DNA from: Comamonas sp. lk
GTDB taxonomy: Bacteria; Pseudomonadota; Gammaproteobacteria; Burkholderiales; Burkholderiaceae_C
Reading direction: 5' to 3'
Assembly: GCA_945925985.1 (NCBI GenBank)
Contig: CAMELV010000015.1
Span: 1 to 64,000 of the forward strand
DNA: 64,000 nt
The position numbers and the translations under genes were made by a program. A model generated the notes under the pieces. That model worked only from the letters and a program-made list of their open reading frames with translations. It made no database searches and had not been told where the DNA came from. Below are positions 13,669-22,813 of this stretch, one piece after another (positions within the stretch are counted from its first letter, which is position 1; the number at the start of each line of letters is the position of its first letter).

Positions 13669-14196
13669 TCAGCCCAGATGGGGCTGGTCGGGCAGTTCGT
13701 TGGGGTTGTTGGCGCCGGCTTCCAGGGCAAAGTGTTGCTGAAGCAGCGCTGACACCTGCTCGATCGCTCGCGTCAGGCCGGTCTCGAAGTCCCCCTCGGC
13801 AAACGCAGCCCCCATCCGCGACACCACGCTTTGCCACACCTCGCCCGGAACACGTTCGCTCAGTCCCCGGTCTGCCAAGACCTCGATGCGACGCTCTGCC
13901 AGCAACAGGTAGATCAGTACCCCATTGTTCTGCGCTGTGTCCCAGACCCGTAGCTTGCCAAACTGTGAAATTGCCCGTTGGCGAATGAGTTGCGCCAATG
14001 GCGCGTCGTGCCAGAGGTAGCTCAGTGGCAGGCCAGCCTCCACCATGACGCGGATTTCGCCAGAATGCTGCTCTTCGCTGGCGCTCACCTGTTGCGCAAG
14101 GCGCGACAGCAGGGCTTCAGGCAGGCTGTTTCGGGCTAAGGTGGCCTCGCGCCAACGGTGCTTCAACAGCAGTGACAGGCGGGCCATCATTACCAA
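13669..14196 (-). CDS. TPM-domain protein without signal peptide
   Basis: HSGEIRVMVEAGLPL; FGKLRVWDTAQNNGVLIYLLLAERRIEVLADRGL. Confidence 0.8.
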   Translation of the reverse strand: MVMMARLSLLLKHRWREATLARNSLPEALLSRLAQQVSASEEQHSGEIRVMVEAGLPLSYLWHDAPLAQLIRQRAISQFGKLRVWDTAQNNGVLIYLLLAERRIEVLADRGLSERVPGEVWQSVVSRMGAAFAEGDFETGLTRAIEQVSALLQQHFALEAGANNPNELPDQPHLG

Positions 14197-15125
14197 CGCC
14201 CCGAGGCGCCGCCGCCTCCAAAATCACCACCTCCGCCCGAACGCATGCCACCCACCGAGCTGCCTCCGAGGCCACCACCACGGCCACCCGCTGACCAGCC
14301 GCCGGGGCCGCCCCCGCCACGACGCCAGCCTTGTGACTTGATAGCGCTACTGGCACCCGAGACCAAAGTCAGCACCATGGCCAGCAAGGACGCCAGGAGC
14401 GCCAGAATAAGGCTGGCTGTACCCAGATAAACGACAAAGCCCATCAGTCCGCCGGTCGCTATAGCGCCAGGTAAGGCGCCAAGCGTTCGGCGTGCCATTG
14501 AACCCAACACCGGCATAGCGACGAAGAGGAAAATTAGCAAATCCATCCATTGAAAGCTATCACCGGAGCGTTCTTTTGAAGGCGTGGGCAGAGGCAGTTT
14601 CTCACCTGTAACATGCGCCATCAGTTGGTCCACGCCGGCGTTAAGACCGCCCAGATAGTCGGCTTGTTTAAAGGCTGGCGTAATGGCGGTGTCGATGATG
14701 CGCATGGCGGCCAAGTCGGGGATCGCCCCTTCAAGGGTCTTGGCGACTTCAATCCGGACCTTACGGTCGTTAAGGGCCACAACCAGCAGCAGTCCATCGC
14801 CAATATCGCGGCGCCCGATCTTCCAGGTGTTGGCAACCCGGTTGGCGTAGCTGGCGATATCCTCAGGCTGGGTGGACGGCACCATCAGCACCACGATCTG
14901 GGTGCCGCGTAGCTGCTCAAAGGCGGCGAGCTTAAGCGCCATCTGCTGCTGCGCCTGAGCCGACAGGGTCGCTGTGGTGTCGACCACATGGCCGCTGAGC
15001 ACCGGCACGGTCAATTGAGCCCAAGCCGGCGAGACCGCCAGCAGACAGAGCAGCGACAGGGCCAAAGCCCATCCCGCGAGCCAGTGAGTCTGACGCCTAA
15101 AACCAAGCAGAGTCAGTAGCCGCAA
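14190..15125 (-). CDS. TPM-domain (YgcG-like) membrane protein with Gly-rich tail
   Basis: LSGHVVDTTATLSAQAQQQMALKLAAFEQLRGTQIVVLMVPST; C-terminal GGGGDFGGGGASGRW. Confidence 0.85.
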   Translation of the reverse strand: MRLLTLLGFRRQTHWLAGWALALSLLCLLAVSPAWAQLTVPVLSGHVVDTTATLSAQAQQQMALKLAAFEQLRGTQIVVLMVPSTQPEDIASYANRVANTWKIGRRDIGDGLLLVVALNDRKVRIEVAKTLEGAIPDLAAMRIIDTAITPAFKQADYLGGLNAGVDQLMAHVTGEKLPLPTPSKERSGDSFQWMDLLIFLFVAMPVLGSMARRTLGALPGAIATGGLMGFVVYLGTASLILALLASLLAMVLTLVSGASSAIKSQGWRRGGGGPGGWSAGGRGGGLGGSSVGGMRSGGGGDFGGGGASGRW

Positions 15126-15130
15126 GGGGC

Positions 15131-15718
15131 CTACCTCTTGGTGAAATCAACCACCGGCGGCACGCTGATGGTGGCTTCATTCGCTACCGTAAACGCCGGC
15201 TTGGGTGGGTAGCTGAATACCATCGCCGTCAGGTTGCTTGGGAAGCTGCGAGCCAGAACGTTGTAGGCCTGCACCGCCTGGATATAACGGTTACGCGCCA
15301 CCGTGACCCGGTTCTCGGTGCCTTCCAACTGCACCCGAAGGTCTCGAAAGCCCTCATTGGCCTTCAGGCTCGGGTACTGCTCTGACACCACCATCAAGCG
15401 GCTCAGGGCCGAACCGAGTTCGCCCTGCACGGCCTGAAACTTCTGAAATGAGGACGGGTCGTTCAGGGTATCGGGGGTCACCTGGATCGAGGTGGCCTTG
15501 GCTCTCGCCTCAATCACCCGGGTCAGGGTCTCTTGCTCAAAGGCAGCCTCGCCCTTCACGGTAGCCACAATATTGGGGACCAGGTCGGCTCGCCGCTGGT
15601 ACTGGTTCAGTACCTCGCTCCAAGCCGATTTGGTCTGCTCATCGAGCCGCTGAAAATCGTTATAGCCGCAGCCCGCCAAGCCGAACATCGCGGCGAGGAG
15701 CAAAAACCAACGTGTCAT
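15131..15718 (-). CDS. LemA family protein
   Basis: YNDFQRLDEQTKSAWSEVLNQYQRRADLVPNIVATVKG; internal ATG chosen at MTRWFLLLAAMFGLAGCG. Confidence 0.9.
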   Translation of the reverse strand: MTRWFLLLAAMFGLAGCGYNDFQRLDEQTKSAWSEVLNQYQRRADLVPNIVATVKGEAAFEQETLTRVIEARAKATSIQVTPDTLNDPSSFQKFQAVQGELGSALSRLMVVSEQYPSLKANEGFRDLRVQLEGTENRVTVARNRYIQAVQAYNVLARSFPSNLTAMVFSYPPKPAFTVANEATISVPPVVDFTKR

Positions 15719-15905
15719 GACGCACTCCATAGCATTGAACCGGAAGTTAGCATACACCGGACGGCATAAACTTGCGCCAGCGTAAGGCGATGCCTTATTG
15801 GCCCCGCGGTGGCGCCCAAGGCCGGGCGAAAATATTGAGATGTATCCTGGGCCAGTTGGACCAGTAAATCGGACTCCAACTCTTATCCACATTGGCTTTT
15901 CAGCT

Positions 15906-16874
15906 ATGAACTATATAGCGCCGCACTGGCTGCCAGGCGGCAACCTCCAAACCATCTGGCCGGCGCTCTGCGCGCAGCGCGTGGTCGGTGAGCCGGTGCG
16001 CTACCAGCGCGAGCGCTGGACGGCCCCGGACGGCGATTTTGTTGATGTGGACTGGCTCAATACGCCGGCTGCCGAGACCCTGCTGGTGCTGTTCCATGGT
16101 CTTGAAGGCTCATCGCGAAGCCATTACGCCGAAGCCTTTGCCGGATATGCCCGTGCCCGTGGTTTTGCCTACGCGGTGCCGCACTTTCGCGGCTGTAGTG
16201 GCGAACTCAACCTGGGCCCGCGGGCCTACCACTCCGGCGATTTTGAAGAAATCGCCTGGATTCTGGCGCGTCTTCGCCAACAACACACCGGCCCAATCTT
16301 TGCTGTCGGCATGTCGCTGGGGGGTAATGCCCTGCTGCGGTGGGCCGAAGAAATGGGCGAGCAGGCCGCCCGGGTGGTGCAGGCGGTAGCCAGCGTGTCA
16401 GCGCCGATTGATTTGGCTGCCAGCGGCTGGGCCATTGGGCGAGGTTTTAACCGGCAGGTCTACACCCGCATGTTCCTGAACACCATGAAACCCAAGGCCC
16501 TGCGCAAACTGGCCCAATACCCGGGCTTGTTTGACGCCACAGCGCTGCGTGCGGCGCGCGACCTGTATGAGTTTGACAACCTTTTCACCGCGCCGCTGCA
16601 CGGTTTTCAAAATACCGACGACTACTGGGCACGCGCTTCGGCCAAGCCGCATCTGAACAGCATCAGGGTGCCCACCCTGGTACTCAATGCCTTGAATGAC
16701 CCCTTTGTGCCTGCCTGGAGTTTGCCAGAGCAGCAGCAGGCCACACCGTGGGTTAAGCTGCTGCAACCGGCGCACGGTGGCCATCTTGGTTTTGCGCAGG
16801 GCCGTTGGCCCGGCCATGTTCATCAGCTGCCCGAAACCGTCGGCGCTTGGCTGGCAGATCAACTTTCCTTGTGA
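15906..16874 (+). CDS. YheT-like alpha/beta hydrolase
   Basis: HWLPGGNLQTIWPAL; LFHGLEGSSRSHY; GMSLGGNALLRWAEE. Confidence 0.9.
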   Translation: MNYIAPHWLPGGNLQTIWPALCAQRVVGEPVRYQRERWTAPDGDFVDVDWLNTPAAETLLVLFHGLEGSSRSHYAEAFAGYARARGFAYAVPHFRGCSGELNLGPRAYHSGDFEEIAWILARLRQQHTGPIFAVGMSLGGNALLRWAEEMGEQAARVVQAVASVSAPIDLAASGWAIGRGFNRQVYTRMFLNTMKPKALRKLAQYPGLFDATALRAARDLYEFDNLFTAPLHGFQNTDDYWARASAKPHLNSIRVPTLVLNALNDPFVPAWSLPEQQQATPWVKLLQPAHGGHLGFAQGRWPGHVHQLPETVGAWLADQLSL

Positions 16875-16886
16875 TGGCACCGCACC

Positions 16887-17426
16887 ATGGACGATATCGT
16901 CAAACAGGCTCTCGCCAAATGGCCCAACGTACCAGACTGCTACGGCTGGCTCGGTCTCGATGCCCGCGGTCATTGGTACATGCGTGACGACCGGGCCCAA
17001 GCACTGGGACCCTTTGCGGCTGGCAGCCCGCAAAGCAAGGGCTCCCAATTGCGGCATGAGAGGCTGATTGATTTCATCGGCCGCAATTACCAGGCGGACC
17101 CGTCGGGACAGTGGTATTTTCAAAATGGACCGCAGCGCGTCTTTGTCGAACTGGAAGCCACGCCCCTGATCTGGCGTGTCGAGACCGATGCGTCGGTGCA
17201 CGACCACACCGGTCGGCCGGCACGGGTGCAGCGTTGCCTGTTAGACGAGCGGGGCCGCCTTTATCTCGAGACTGACACTGGTTTTGGATTGGTCCATACC
17301 ATGGACATGGGGCAGGCGGCGGATGCGGTTGAGGCCGGACTGTGGGTGCCGCAGGACGTCTTTGCCCCCGATTTGCCGGCACGCTATCGCTACTGCCCTA
17401 GCCCGAATTTGATACAAAAAAAGTAG
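16887..17426 (+). CDS. Conserved hypothetical protein (possibly DUF2946; family not confirmed)
   Basis: Complete ORF directly after the YheT-like gene; stop codon lies within repeat copy A. Confidence 0.6.
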   Translation: MDDIVKQALAKWPNVPDCYGWLGLDARGHWYMRDDRAQALGPFAAGSPQSKGSQLRHERLIDFIGRNYQADPSGQWYFQNGPQRVFVELEATPLIWRVETDASVHDHTGRPARVQRCLLDERGRLYLETDTGFGLVHTMDMGQAADAVEAGLWVPQDVFAPDLPARYRYCPSPNLIQKK

Positions 17427-17466
17427 CTAATCTTTATATTTGACGGGGCCTAGAGGCCAAAAAGAC
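17409..17466 (+). repeat. Dispersed ~59-bp repeat, copy A
   Basis: ttgatacaaaaaaagtagctaatctttatatttgacggggcctagaggccaaaaagac; aligns with copies B, C, D. Confidence 0.55.
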
Positions 17467-17469
17467 ATA

Positions 17470-17496
17470 AAAAAGCCGGCTTCAAACCGGCTTTTT
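17470..17496. terminator. Bidirectional rho-independent terminator
   Basis: AAAAGCCGG-CTTCAAA-CCGGCTTTTT between converging genes. Confidence 0.8.
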
Positions 17497-17517
17497 GCTG
17501 GCGCTGTGTGCGGCGCT

Positions 17518-18048
17518 TTACTTGGCCGGCTCAGCAGCTGGGGCGGCCTTGGGCTCGTCGAACTTACCCCCGCTGCCGTTGGCCATATAAACAACGGCCC
17601 GGCCGATTTCAAGTGCTTCAAGGTCTCCACCGCCTTGGGCGCCCATGGCACCTTTGCCCTTAACGGCCGAAGTCAGCAAGGCCTCGTAGCCGGTCTTGAC
17701 GCGCGGTGCCCAAGCCGCAACATCGCCAAACTTGGGCGCGCCGGCTGCACCGGACGTGTGACAAGCAGAGCACTGAGCCTTGAACACTTCTTCACCGGTC
17801 TTGAGCTGGCGATTGGCATCGCGTATATCTACGACGCCGATTTTTTGAATACGTTCAGCAATGGCCTTTTCCATATTGACAGCGCCAGCCGCGGGCTTTT
17901 TGTCAGAGGTGACAAAGTAGACCAAGCCGATGATGGCGAAGACCGGCACCACAAACGAGTAGAAAACTGCCAGCAACAGCTGCTTTGGGTTTTTGACGGG
18001 ACCGGTATGGTCCTCTTCGTGCACGTTGGCTTGGCTGGTGTCGCTCAT
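17518..18048 (-). CDS. Cytochrome c5-like c-type cytochrome
   Basis: N-terminal TM helix; haem motif CSACH; EEVFKAQCSACHTSGAAGAPKFGD. Confidence 0.88.
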   Translation of the reverse strand: MSDTSQANVHEEDHTGPVKNPKQLLLAVFYSFVVPVFAIIGLVYFVTSDKKPAAGAVNMEKAIAERIQKIGVVDIRDANRQLKTGEEVFKAQCSACHTSGAAGAPKFGDVAAWAPRVKTGYEALLTSAVKGKGAMGAQGGGDLEALEIGRAVVYMANGSGGKFDEPKAAPAAEPAK

Positions 18049-18135
18049 GGTGTCCTCAAAAAACTGCTAGCCGAAATCAGGCTCTGATTATAGCCGCCAC
18101 CCCTCTGAAAGCACCTACAATCAAAAGCTGGAGTT

Positions 18136-18194
18136 GCGGCTGTAGCTCAGTGGATCGAGTATTGGCCACCGAAGGCTATGGTCATCCAGGCCGC
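18136..18194 (+). pseudogene. Degenerate tandem tRNA-Arg copy
   Basis: GCGGCTGTAGCTCAGTGGATCGAGTATTGGCCACCGAAGGC matches the 5' half of the intact tRNA at 18230; U33 position reads A, T-arm lost. Confidence 0.75.
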
Positions 18195-18229
18195 AGGCGA
18201 AAATTTGAGTATTGGTCTTTTTTAGAGTT

Positions 18230-18305
18230 GCGGCTGTAGCTCAGTGGATAGAGTATTGGCCTCCGAAGCCAAGGGTCGTGGGTTCGATCCCCGCCAGCCG
18301 CACCA
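18230..18305 (+). tRNA. tRNA-Arg (anticodon CCG), CCA encoded
   Basis: Cloverleaf: acceptor GCGGCTG/CAGCCGC, anticodon loop CTCCGAA, T-arm GTGGG TTCGATC CCCGC, 3' CCA. Confidence 0.95.
18265..18298 (+). repeat. Putative att core within tRNA-Arg (direct repeat with 30326-30359)
   Basis: gaagccaagggtcgtgggttcgatccccgccagc; 32/34 identical to 30326-30359. Confidence 0.8.
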
Positions 18306-18839
18306 ATCAAGGCTTTGCCTGTGAGTGATCATTCACATTGCTGTTTGGTTGCCAACCGAAAATGCGTCAACAGGACGCTGCCGTGGCACAGCCATGGCAC
18401 AGCACGCAGGCGGGGCAATGGTCACCATCGTCGCCATCCAACTGTCTGTGCCCTGGGTATGCAACTTGTGCCCGGCACCGCTGAGGAATGCCCGGGTTTT
18501 CGGTCTCCGTGACCATTGCCTCGGCTGAGCGATGTGGCCGAAGCAGTTTCCGACAAATACGTGCAATGGCCCGGCTACATCTGCGAGGTGGTGCTCGAGA
18601 ACATCGGAGTACAGCGCAATCCGGTGGTGGATGAGGGGGCGACTTGCTTGCTAGCAGCGGGGCCCGTTGATCTACGCCATCGTTGTGCGCCAGAGTCGTG
18701 GCCGGGGTATTGATTTGCCTATGGCCCACTTTCCGATAGCTGGGCACGCCTCGGGACGGCGGGGCTGTCGACGCTTTATGGCTTCTTTGCTGACACAATG
18801 CAGATAGAAAAAGGACATAATTAAGCTGATGGCAGATAC

Positions 18840-18853
18840 AATGTGGTCACATT
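18840..18853. promoter_or_regulatory. Perfect inverted repeat upstream of the antitoxin gene, candidate TA operator
   Basis: AATGTG-GT-CACATT, 15 nt before ATG at 18869. Confidence 0.5.
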
Positions 18854-18868
18854 TACTGGAGGCCCAAT

Positions 18869-19135
18869 ATGTCTGTTGCTGTTCGCGAACTCAAGGCCAG
18901 CCTCTCGCGGGTGCTTTCGCGCGCCCAGCATGGCGAAATCATCGAGGTGACCTCGCACAACAAGCCCATCGCCCGCATCATCGGTATTCCTGAGCAAACC
19001 GAGGACGGACTGCGCAGGCTTATCGCCAGCGGCGCCGTGTCCTGGCGTGGTGGCAAGCCTCGGCACGAGTTGCCGGTGCAGGTTACATCACGCGGAGCGT
19101 CCGTCAGTCAAATGGCGCTGGAGGACCGTCGGTGA
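18869..19135 (+). CDS. Phd/YefM-family antitoxin
   Basis: VAVRELKASLSRVLSRAQHGEIIEVTSHNKPIARIIGI; overlaps downstream PIN toxin by 4 nt. Confidence 0.9.
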   Translation: MSVAVRELKASLSRVLSRAQHGEIIEVTSHNKPIARIIGIPEQTEDGLRRLIASGAVSWRGGKPRHELPVQVTSRGASVSQMALEDRR

Positions 19136-19557
19136 TCCTGTTCTGCGACACCTCTGCACTGGTAAAGCTCTACATCCTCGAGGATTCGAGCCGCGAAATG
19201 CAGACTCTGGCTGGCGCGGCCAGCGCGATCGCGGTCTGTCGGATTGCATGGGCAGAGATGATGGCTGCCCTGGCGCGTCGCGACCGCGAATTCCCCAACG
19301 ACGCCGTTGCGATCGAAATGGTCCGAAAACGCCTGAGAACTGACTGGCCGAGGTATGTGGTCGTTGAGGTAACTCAAGCGCTCGTGGAACTGGCCGGTGA
19401 GTATGCCGACACTTTCGCCTTGCGCGGTTACGACAGCGTGCAACTCGCGGCCGCGCGGACTTTGCAGGACATGGCGGGGGAGGAAGTTCAATTTGCCTGC
19501 TTCGACATCCGCATGGGCAAAGCGGCGCGGATGCTCGGGATGCCAGGTTCCACCTGA
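19132..19557 (+). CDS. PIN-domain toxin (VapC-like)
   Basis: Acidic residues in MILFCDTSALVKLY, AWAEMMAAL, RGYDSVQLAAA, FACFDIRMGKAA; GTG start overlapping the antitoxin stop. Confidence 0.9.
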   Translation: MILFCDTSALVKLYILEDSSREMQTLAGAASAIAVCRIAWAEMMAALARRDREFPNDAVAIEMVRKRLRTDWPRYVVVEVTQALVELAGEYADTFALRGYDSVQLAAARTLQDMAGEEVQFACFDIRMGKAARMLGMPGST

Positions 19558-19769
19558 TTGGGCAGTCGGAAGCCACATGGGCGCCAGGACGTGAAGAGCC
19601 TACCCGTCCGCTCTGGCTCGGCGTCTGGACGGGAGCACAGCGCACGGCCATCACCGATACCTTCCTTGACTGACAAAAAGCCACCAAATATTGGTCTTTG
19701 CTGCGATCGCAGATTTATTGTTCTCTAAGGCAGACAATTCCAACTTTAGAAAAATTCGAAACCAGTTGT

Positions 19770-21518
19770 ATGAATAGCACCCCTGCGCTCTCCTTCACTG
19801 CCCTCATGCAACAGGCGCACCCCGGCTTGCTGATGAATCTCACTCCCGACCCGGAGCAGGCCCGCCATGCGCCCAATAAGACCGCACGCCAAGTAAAGTC
19901 CGGTCATTACGTTGAGGTACGCCCGACCTCACTGCCCGCGCCCCGCTACGTCATTCACAGCCAAGCCATGTTTCAGGCATTGGGGTTGGCAGACAAGGTC
20001 GCCAGTGACCCTGCTTTTATGCAGTTCTTCACGGGTGATCTGGACTCAGGCGTGGAGGCAGCCAACGCCGACAGCTTGTCTACTGCCTTGCGCCCCAAAG
20101 GCTGGGCGACCGGCTACGCACTCAGCATTTACGGGCAGGAAATGGTGAACAACTGCCCTTTCAGAACCGGCAATGGCTACGGCGACGGACGCGCCATTTC
20201 AGTGCTGGAGGTGCTGCTTGCCGATGGGCAGCATTGGGAGTTCCAGCTCAAGGGCGGTGGCACCACCCCATATTGCCGCGGTGGTGACGGCCGTGCCGTG
20301 CTGCGCTCCAGCATCCGTGAATTTTTGGCCTCGGAAGCCATGGCGGCCCTGCGAGTGCCAAGCGCGCGGGCCCTGTGCCTCTTTGCCTCGGGCAGTGAAA
20401 CGGTGACACGTCCTTGGTATTCACCAGGTGCCAAAACCGAGGAGCCCGACCGCATGGTGGTCGAGCCGGCGGCTATCACTACCCGTGCAGCCCCTTCTTT
20501 CTTACGGGTCGGTCAAGTCGAATTGTTTGGTCGGCGGGCCAGGCACACCGCACACCCGCGTGCGCTGGCCGAGCTGGAGGCGATTTTTCTGCATGCACTC
20601 GACCGCGAATATCCAGACTTGGCCGCCGCCCTGCAGGGCCCTGAGGTCACGCTAGCGGACAAAGTTGTCGCCATGGCACGTGAGTTTGGTGTGCGTTTGT
20701 CGCATTTGGTGGCCCACTGGATTCGCGTGGGGTACTGCCAAGGCAACTTCAACAGCGACAACTGTGCATTGGGGGGGCGCACGCTGGACTACGGTCCCTT
20801 TGGTTTCATGGAAGCCTATGACCCCGCGTTTCAAATGTGGATTGGTGGCGGGGAGCATTTCGCGTTTATGAACCAGCCCAAGGCTGCAATGGTCAATTTC
20901 AAGATGTTCTGCATCGCCATGGCCCCCTTACTGGGACAGGACACCCGCGCCATTGAGGCCATGGACGCGGTGATGCAGGCGCTGCCGGACCGCATGACGG
21001 AGACTTTGCACGCCATGTGGGCACAAAAAATGGGCTTGATCGAATTTCGTGCGGAGTTATTTGCCGAGTTGCACACCCTCATGGCACAAACCCCGGTGGA
21101 CTACACGATCTTCTGGCGGGAACTGTCCAACCTACCCAAGCAGGTGGCGGACTTGCGTCCCTGCTTTTACGCCAACCGTGGGGCTTATGGCCAAGACCCA
21201 GCGGTGATGGAGGCTCGCTGGGGCGCGTGGCTGCATAAGTGGCACGCGGCATTAATGCAAGAAGGACGTGATCCCTTGGCGGTGTCGGTGGCCATGAAGC
21301 AGGTCAACCCCAAGTACATCGCAAGGGAGTGGATGCTGGTAGAGGCCTACCGCAGCGCCACGGACGCTGGGGACTTCACGCTGGTGCGGCGCCTGCACGC
21401 CTTGCTGGCAGACCCCTACAGCGAACAGTCGCCAGAACTCGCCGCGCTGTACTACACCAAGAAGCGGGATGAGTACTTTGACTTAGGCGGTACCTCGCAC
21501 TGCAGTTGCTCGTCGTAG
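19770..21518 (+). CDS. selO: Protein adenylyltransferase SelO (UPF0061/YdiU)
   Basis: RGGDGRAVLRSSIREFLASEAM; YCQGNFNSDNCALGGRTLDYGPFGFMEAYDP; C-terminal CSCSS. Confidence 0.93.
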   Translation: MNSTPALSFTALMQQAHPGLLMNLTPDPEQARHAPNKTARQVKSGHYVEVRPTSLPAPRYVIHSQAMFQALGLADKVASDPAFMQFFTGDLDSGVEAANADSLSTALRPKGWATGYALSIYGQEMVNNCPFRTGNGYGDGRAISVLEVLLADGQHWEFQLKGGGTTPYCRGGDGRAVLRSSIREFLASEAMAALRVPSARALCLFASGSETVTRPWYSPGAKTEEPDRMVVEPAAITTRAAPSFLRVGQVELFGRRARHTAHPRALAELEAIFLHALDREYPDLAAALQGPEVTLADKVVAMAREFGVRLSHLVAHWIRVGYCQGNFNSDNCALGGRTLDYGPFGFMEAYDPAFQMWIGGGEHFAFMNQPKAAMVNFKMFCIAMAPLLGQDTRAIEAMDAVMQALPDRMTETLHAMWAQKMGLIEFRAELFAELHTLMAQTPVDYTIFWRELSNLPKQVADLRPCFYANRGAYGQDPAVMEARWGAWLHKWHAALMQEGRDPLAVSVAMKQVNPKYIAREWMLVEAYRSATDAGDFTLVRRLHALLADPYSEQSPELAALYYTKKRDEYFDLGGTSHCSCSS

Positions 21519-21570
21519 AACAGGGTTTATTGCGAACCGACCCTCCAACCAACCCTCAGAAGTCAGCCCC

Positions 21571-22770
21571 TTGCTCAATCTCGGCCCCTACAAAACCCTT
21601 TTCTCTGACCGCGAACTCAAGCGCATAGTGTTGGCCTCCATCCTGCCGCGCCTGCCGGCGGGCATCAATGGCCTGTCGCTGACTTTGATGTTGCAATCGC
21701 TTTACGGCTCGTTTTCCATCGGTGGCAGCGTCAGCGCCGCCTACTTGATCGCCTTGGGCGTGGCGTCGCCTTTGTTAGGGCGATTCGTGGACCAGCGTGG
21801 CCCTCGTGCGGCCATGCTGCCGTTTGGTATTGCGCACGCCATTGCCTTAGTGCTGCTGGTGATTGCCGCGCTACAGCGGGTATCGCCGTCGCTCCTGATG
21901 GTGTTTGCGCTGTTAGCCGGGATGACGTTTCCCCCGGTATCGATGACCGTGCGTGCGATGTGGCGCAAGTCGAAATTGCCCGACGCCACGAAGCAGCTGG
22001 GGTTTGGGCTGGAGGGTGTGATCATGGAAACCATTTTTGTGTGCGGCCCCTTGATCGTCAGCTTCTTTCTGTTTTTTGAGGCCCCCGCCGTTGCATTACT
22101 GTTTTCTGCCTGCGCCACCTTGCTGGGCATTGTGCTGTTTGCGCGCTCGGGTGCGCTTGAGCGCTGGGGTGAGGTCGAACTGGGTGAGCGTCATTGGCTG
22201 GGGCCACTCAAGCTCTTGGGCGTGCGCCGTGCCTTGGTCGTCTCCATGCTGTTGGGGGCTAGTTTTGGCTTGCAGGAAATCGGCATGATGGCCGCGGCTA
22301 AAACGGCTGGCAGCCAGGCTGCTGTGGGCTGGCTGTACGCTGCCTACTCCGTCCCGTCTGCGATCGCCGGCTTGATGTACGGCACGCGCCAGTTTTCCTG
22401 GTCGCTCAACCGCCAAATGGCCTTGGGGCATGTGTGGATCGCCGTGCTGAGTTTGCTGCTGACCCAAGTGTCCTCGCTGTGGGTGTTTGCGCTAGGCTGT
22501 GCGGTGTGTGGCATGGCGGTTGGGCCGGCCATTACTGCGAGCCAGATGCAGTTAGGCAAATTGACCACGGTCGAGTACACGACCGAGGCTTTCACTTGGA
22601 GCATGACCCTGTTTATGGTGGCACTAGGCGCAGCATTTGCCTGCGGCGGCTGGCTCGTGGAGACCTATGGGGTGGGTGCGCCCATGTTCTGCGCAGCTTG
22701 TACTGCAGGTTTGGGTGCATTGATGTGTATGCGGGTGCCAGAAACATTTGCGACACCAGCGAACAGCTAG
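21571..22770 (+). CDS. MFS transporter
   Basis: ~12 hydrophobic segments; LLGRFVDQRGPRAAML. Confidence 0.85.
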   Translation: MLNLGPYKTLFSDRELKRIVLASILPRLPAGINGLSLTLMLQSLYGSFSIGGSVSAAYLIALGVASPLLGRFVDQRGPRAAMLPFGIAHAIALVLLVIAALQRVSPSLLMVFALLAGMTFPPVSMTVRAMWRKSKLPDATKQLGFGLEGVIMETIFVCGPLIVSFFLFFEAPAVALLFSACATLLGIVLFARSGALERWGEVELGERHWLGPLKLLGVRRALVVSMLLGASFGLQEIGMMAAAKTAGSQAAVGWLYAAYSVPSAIAGLMYGTRQFSWSLNRQMALGHVWIAVLSLLLTQVSSLWVFALGCAVCGMAVGPAITASQMQLGKLTTVEYTTEAFTWSMTLFMVALGAAFACGGWLVETYGVGAPMFCAACTAGLGALMCMRVPETFATPANS

Positions 22771-22813
22771 AACCTTCGCCCCCGGAAATGTTGTGACGCC
22801 CAGCGTCGTCGGC

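Noticed and set aside
18306-18868. Possible small genes between the tRNA and the TA pair
   Set aside because: Only short overlapping ORFs with no recognisable motif; no integrase remnant identified.
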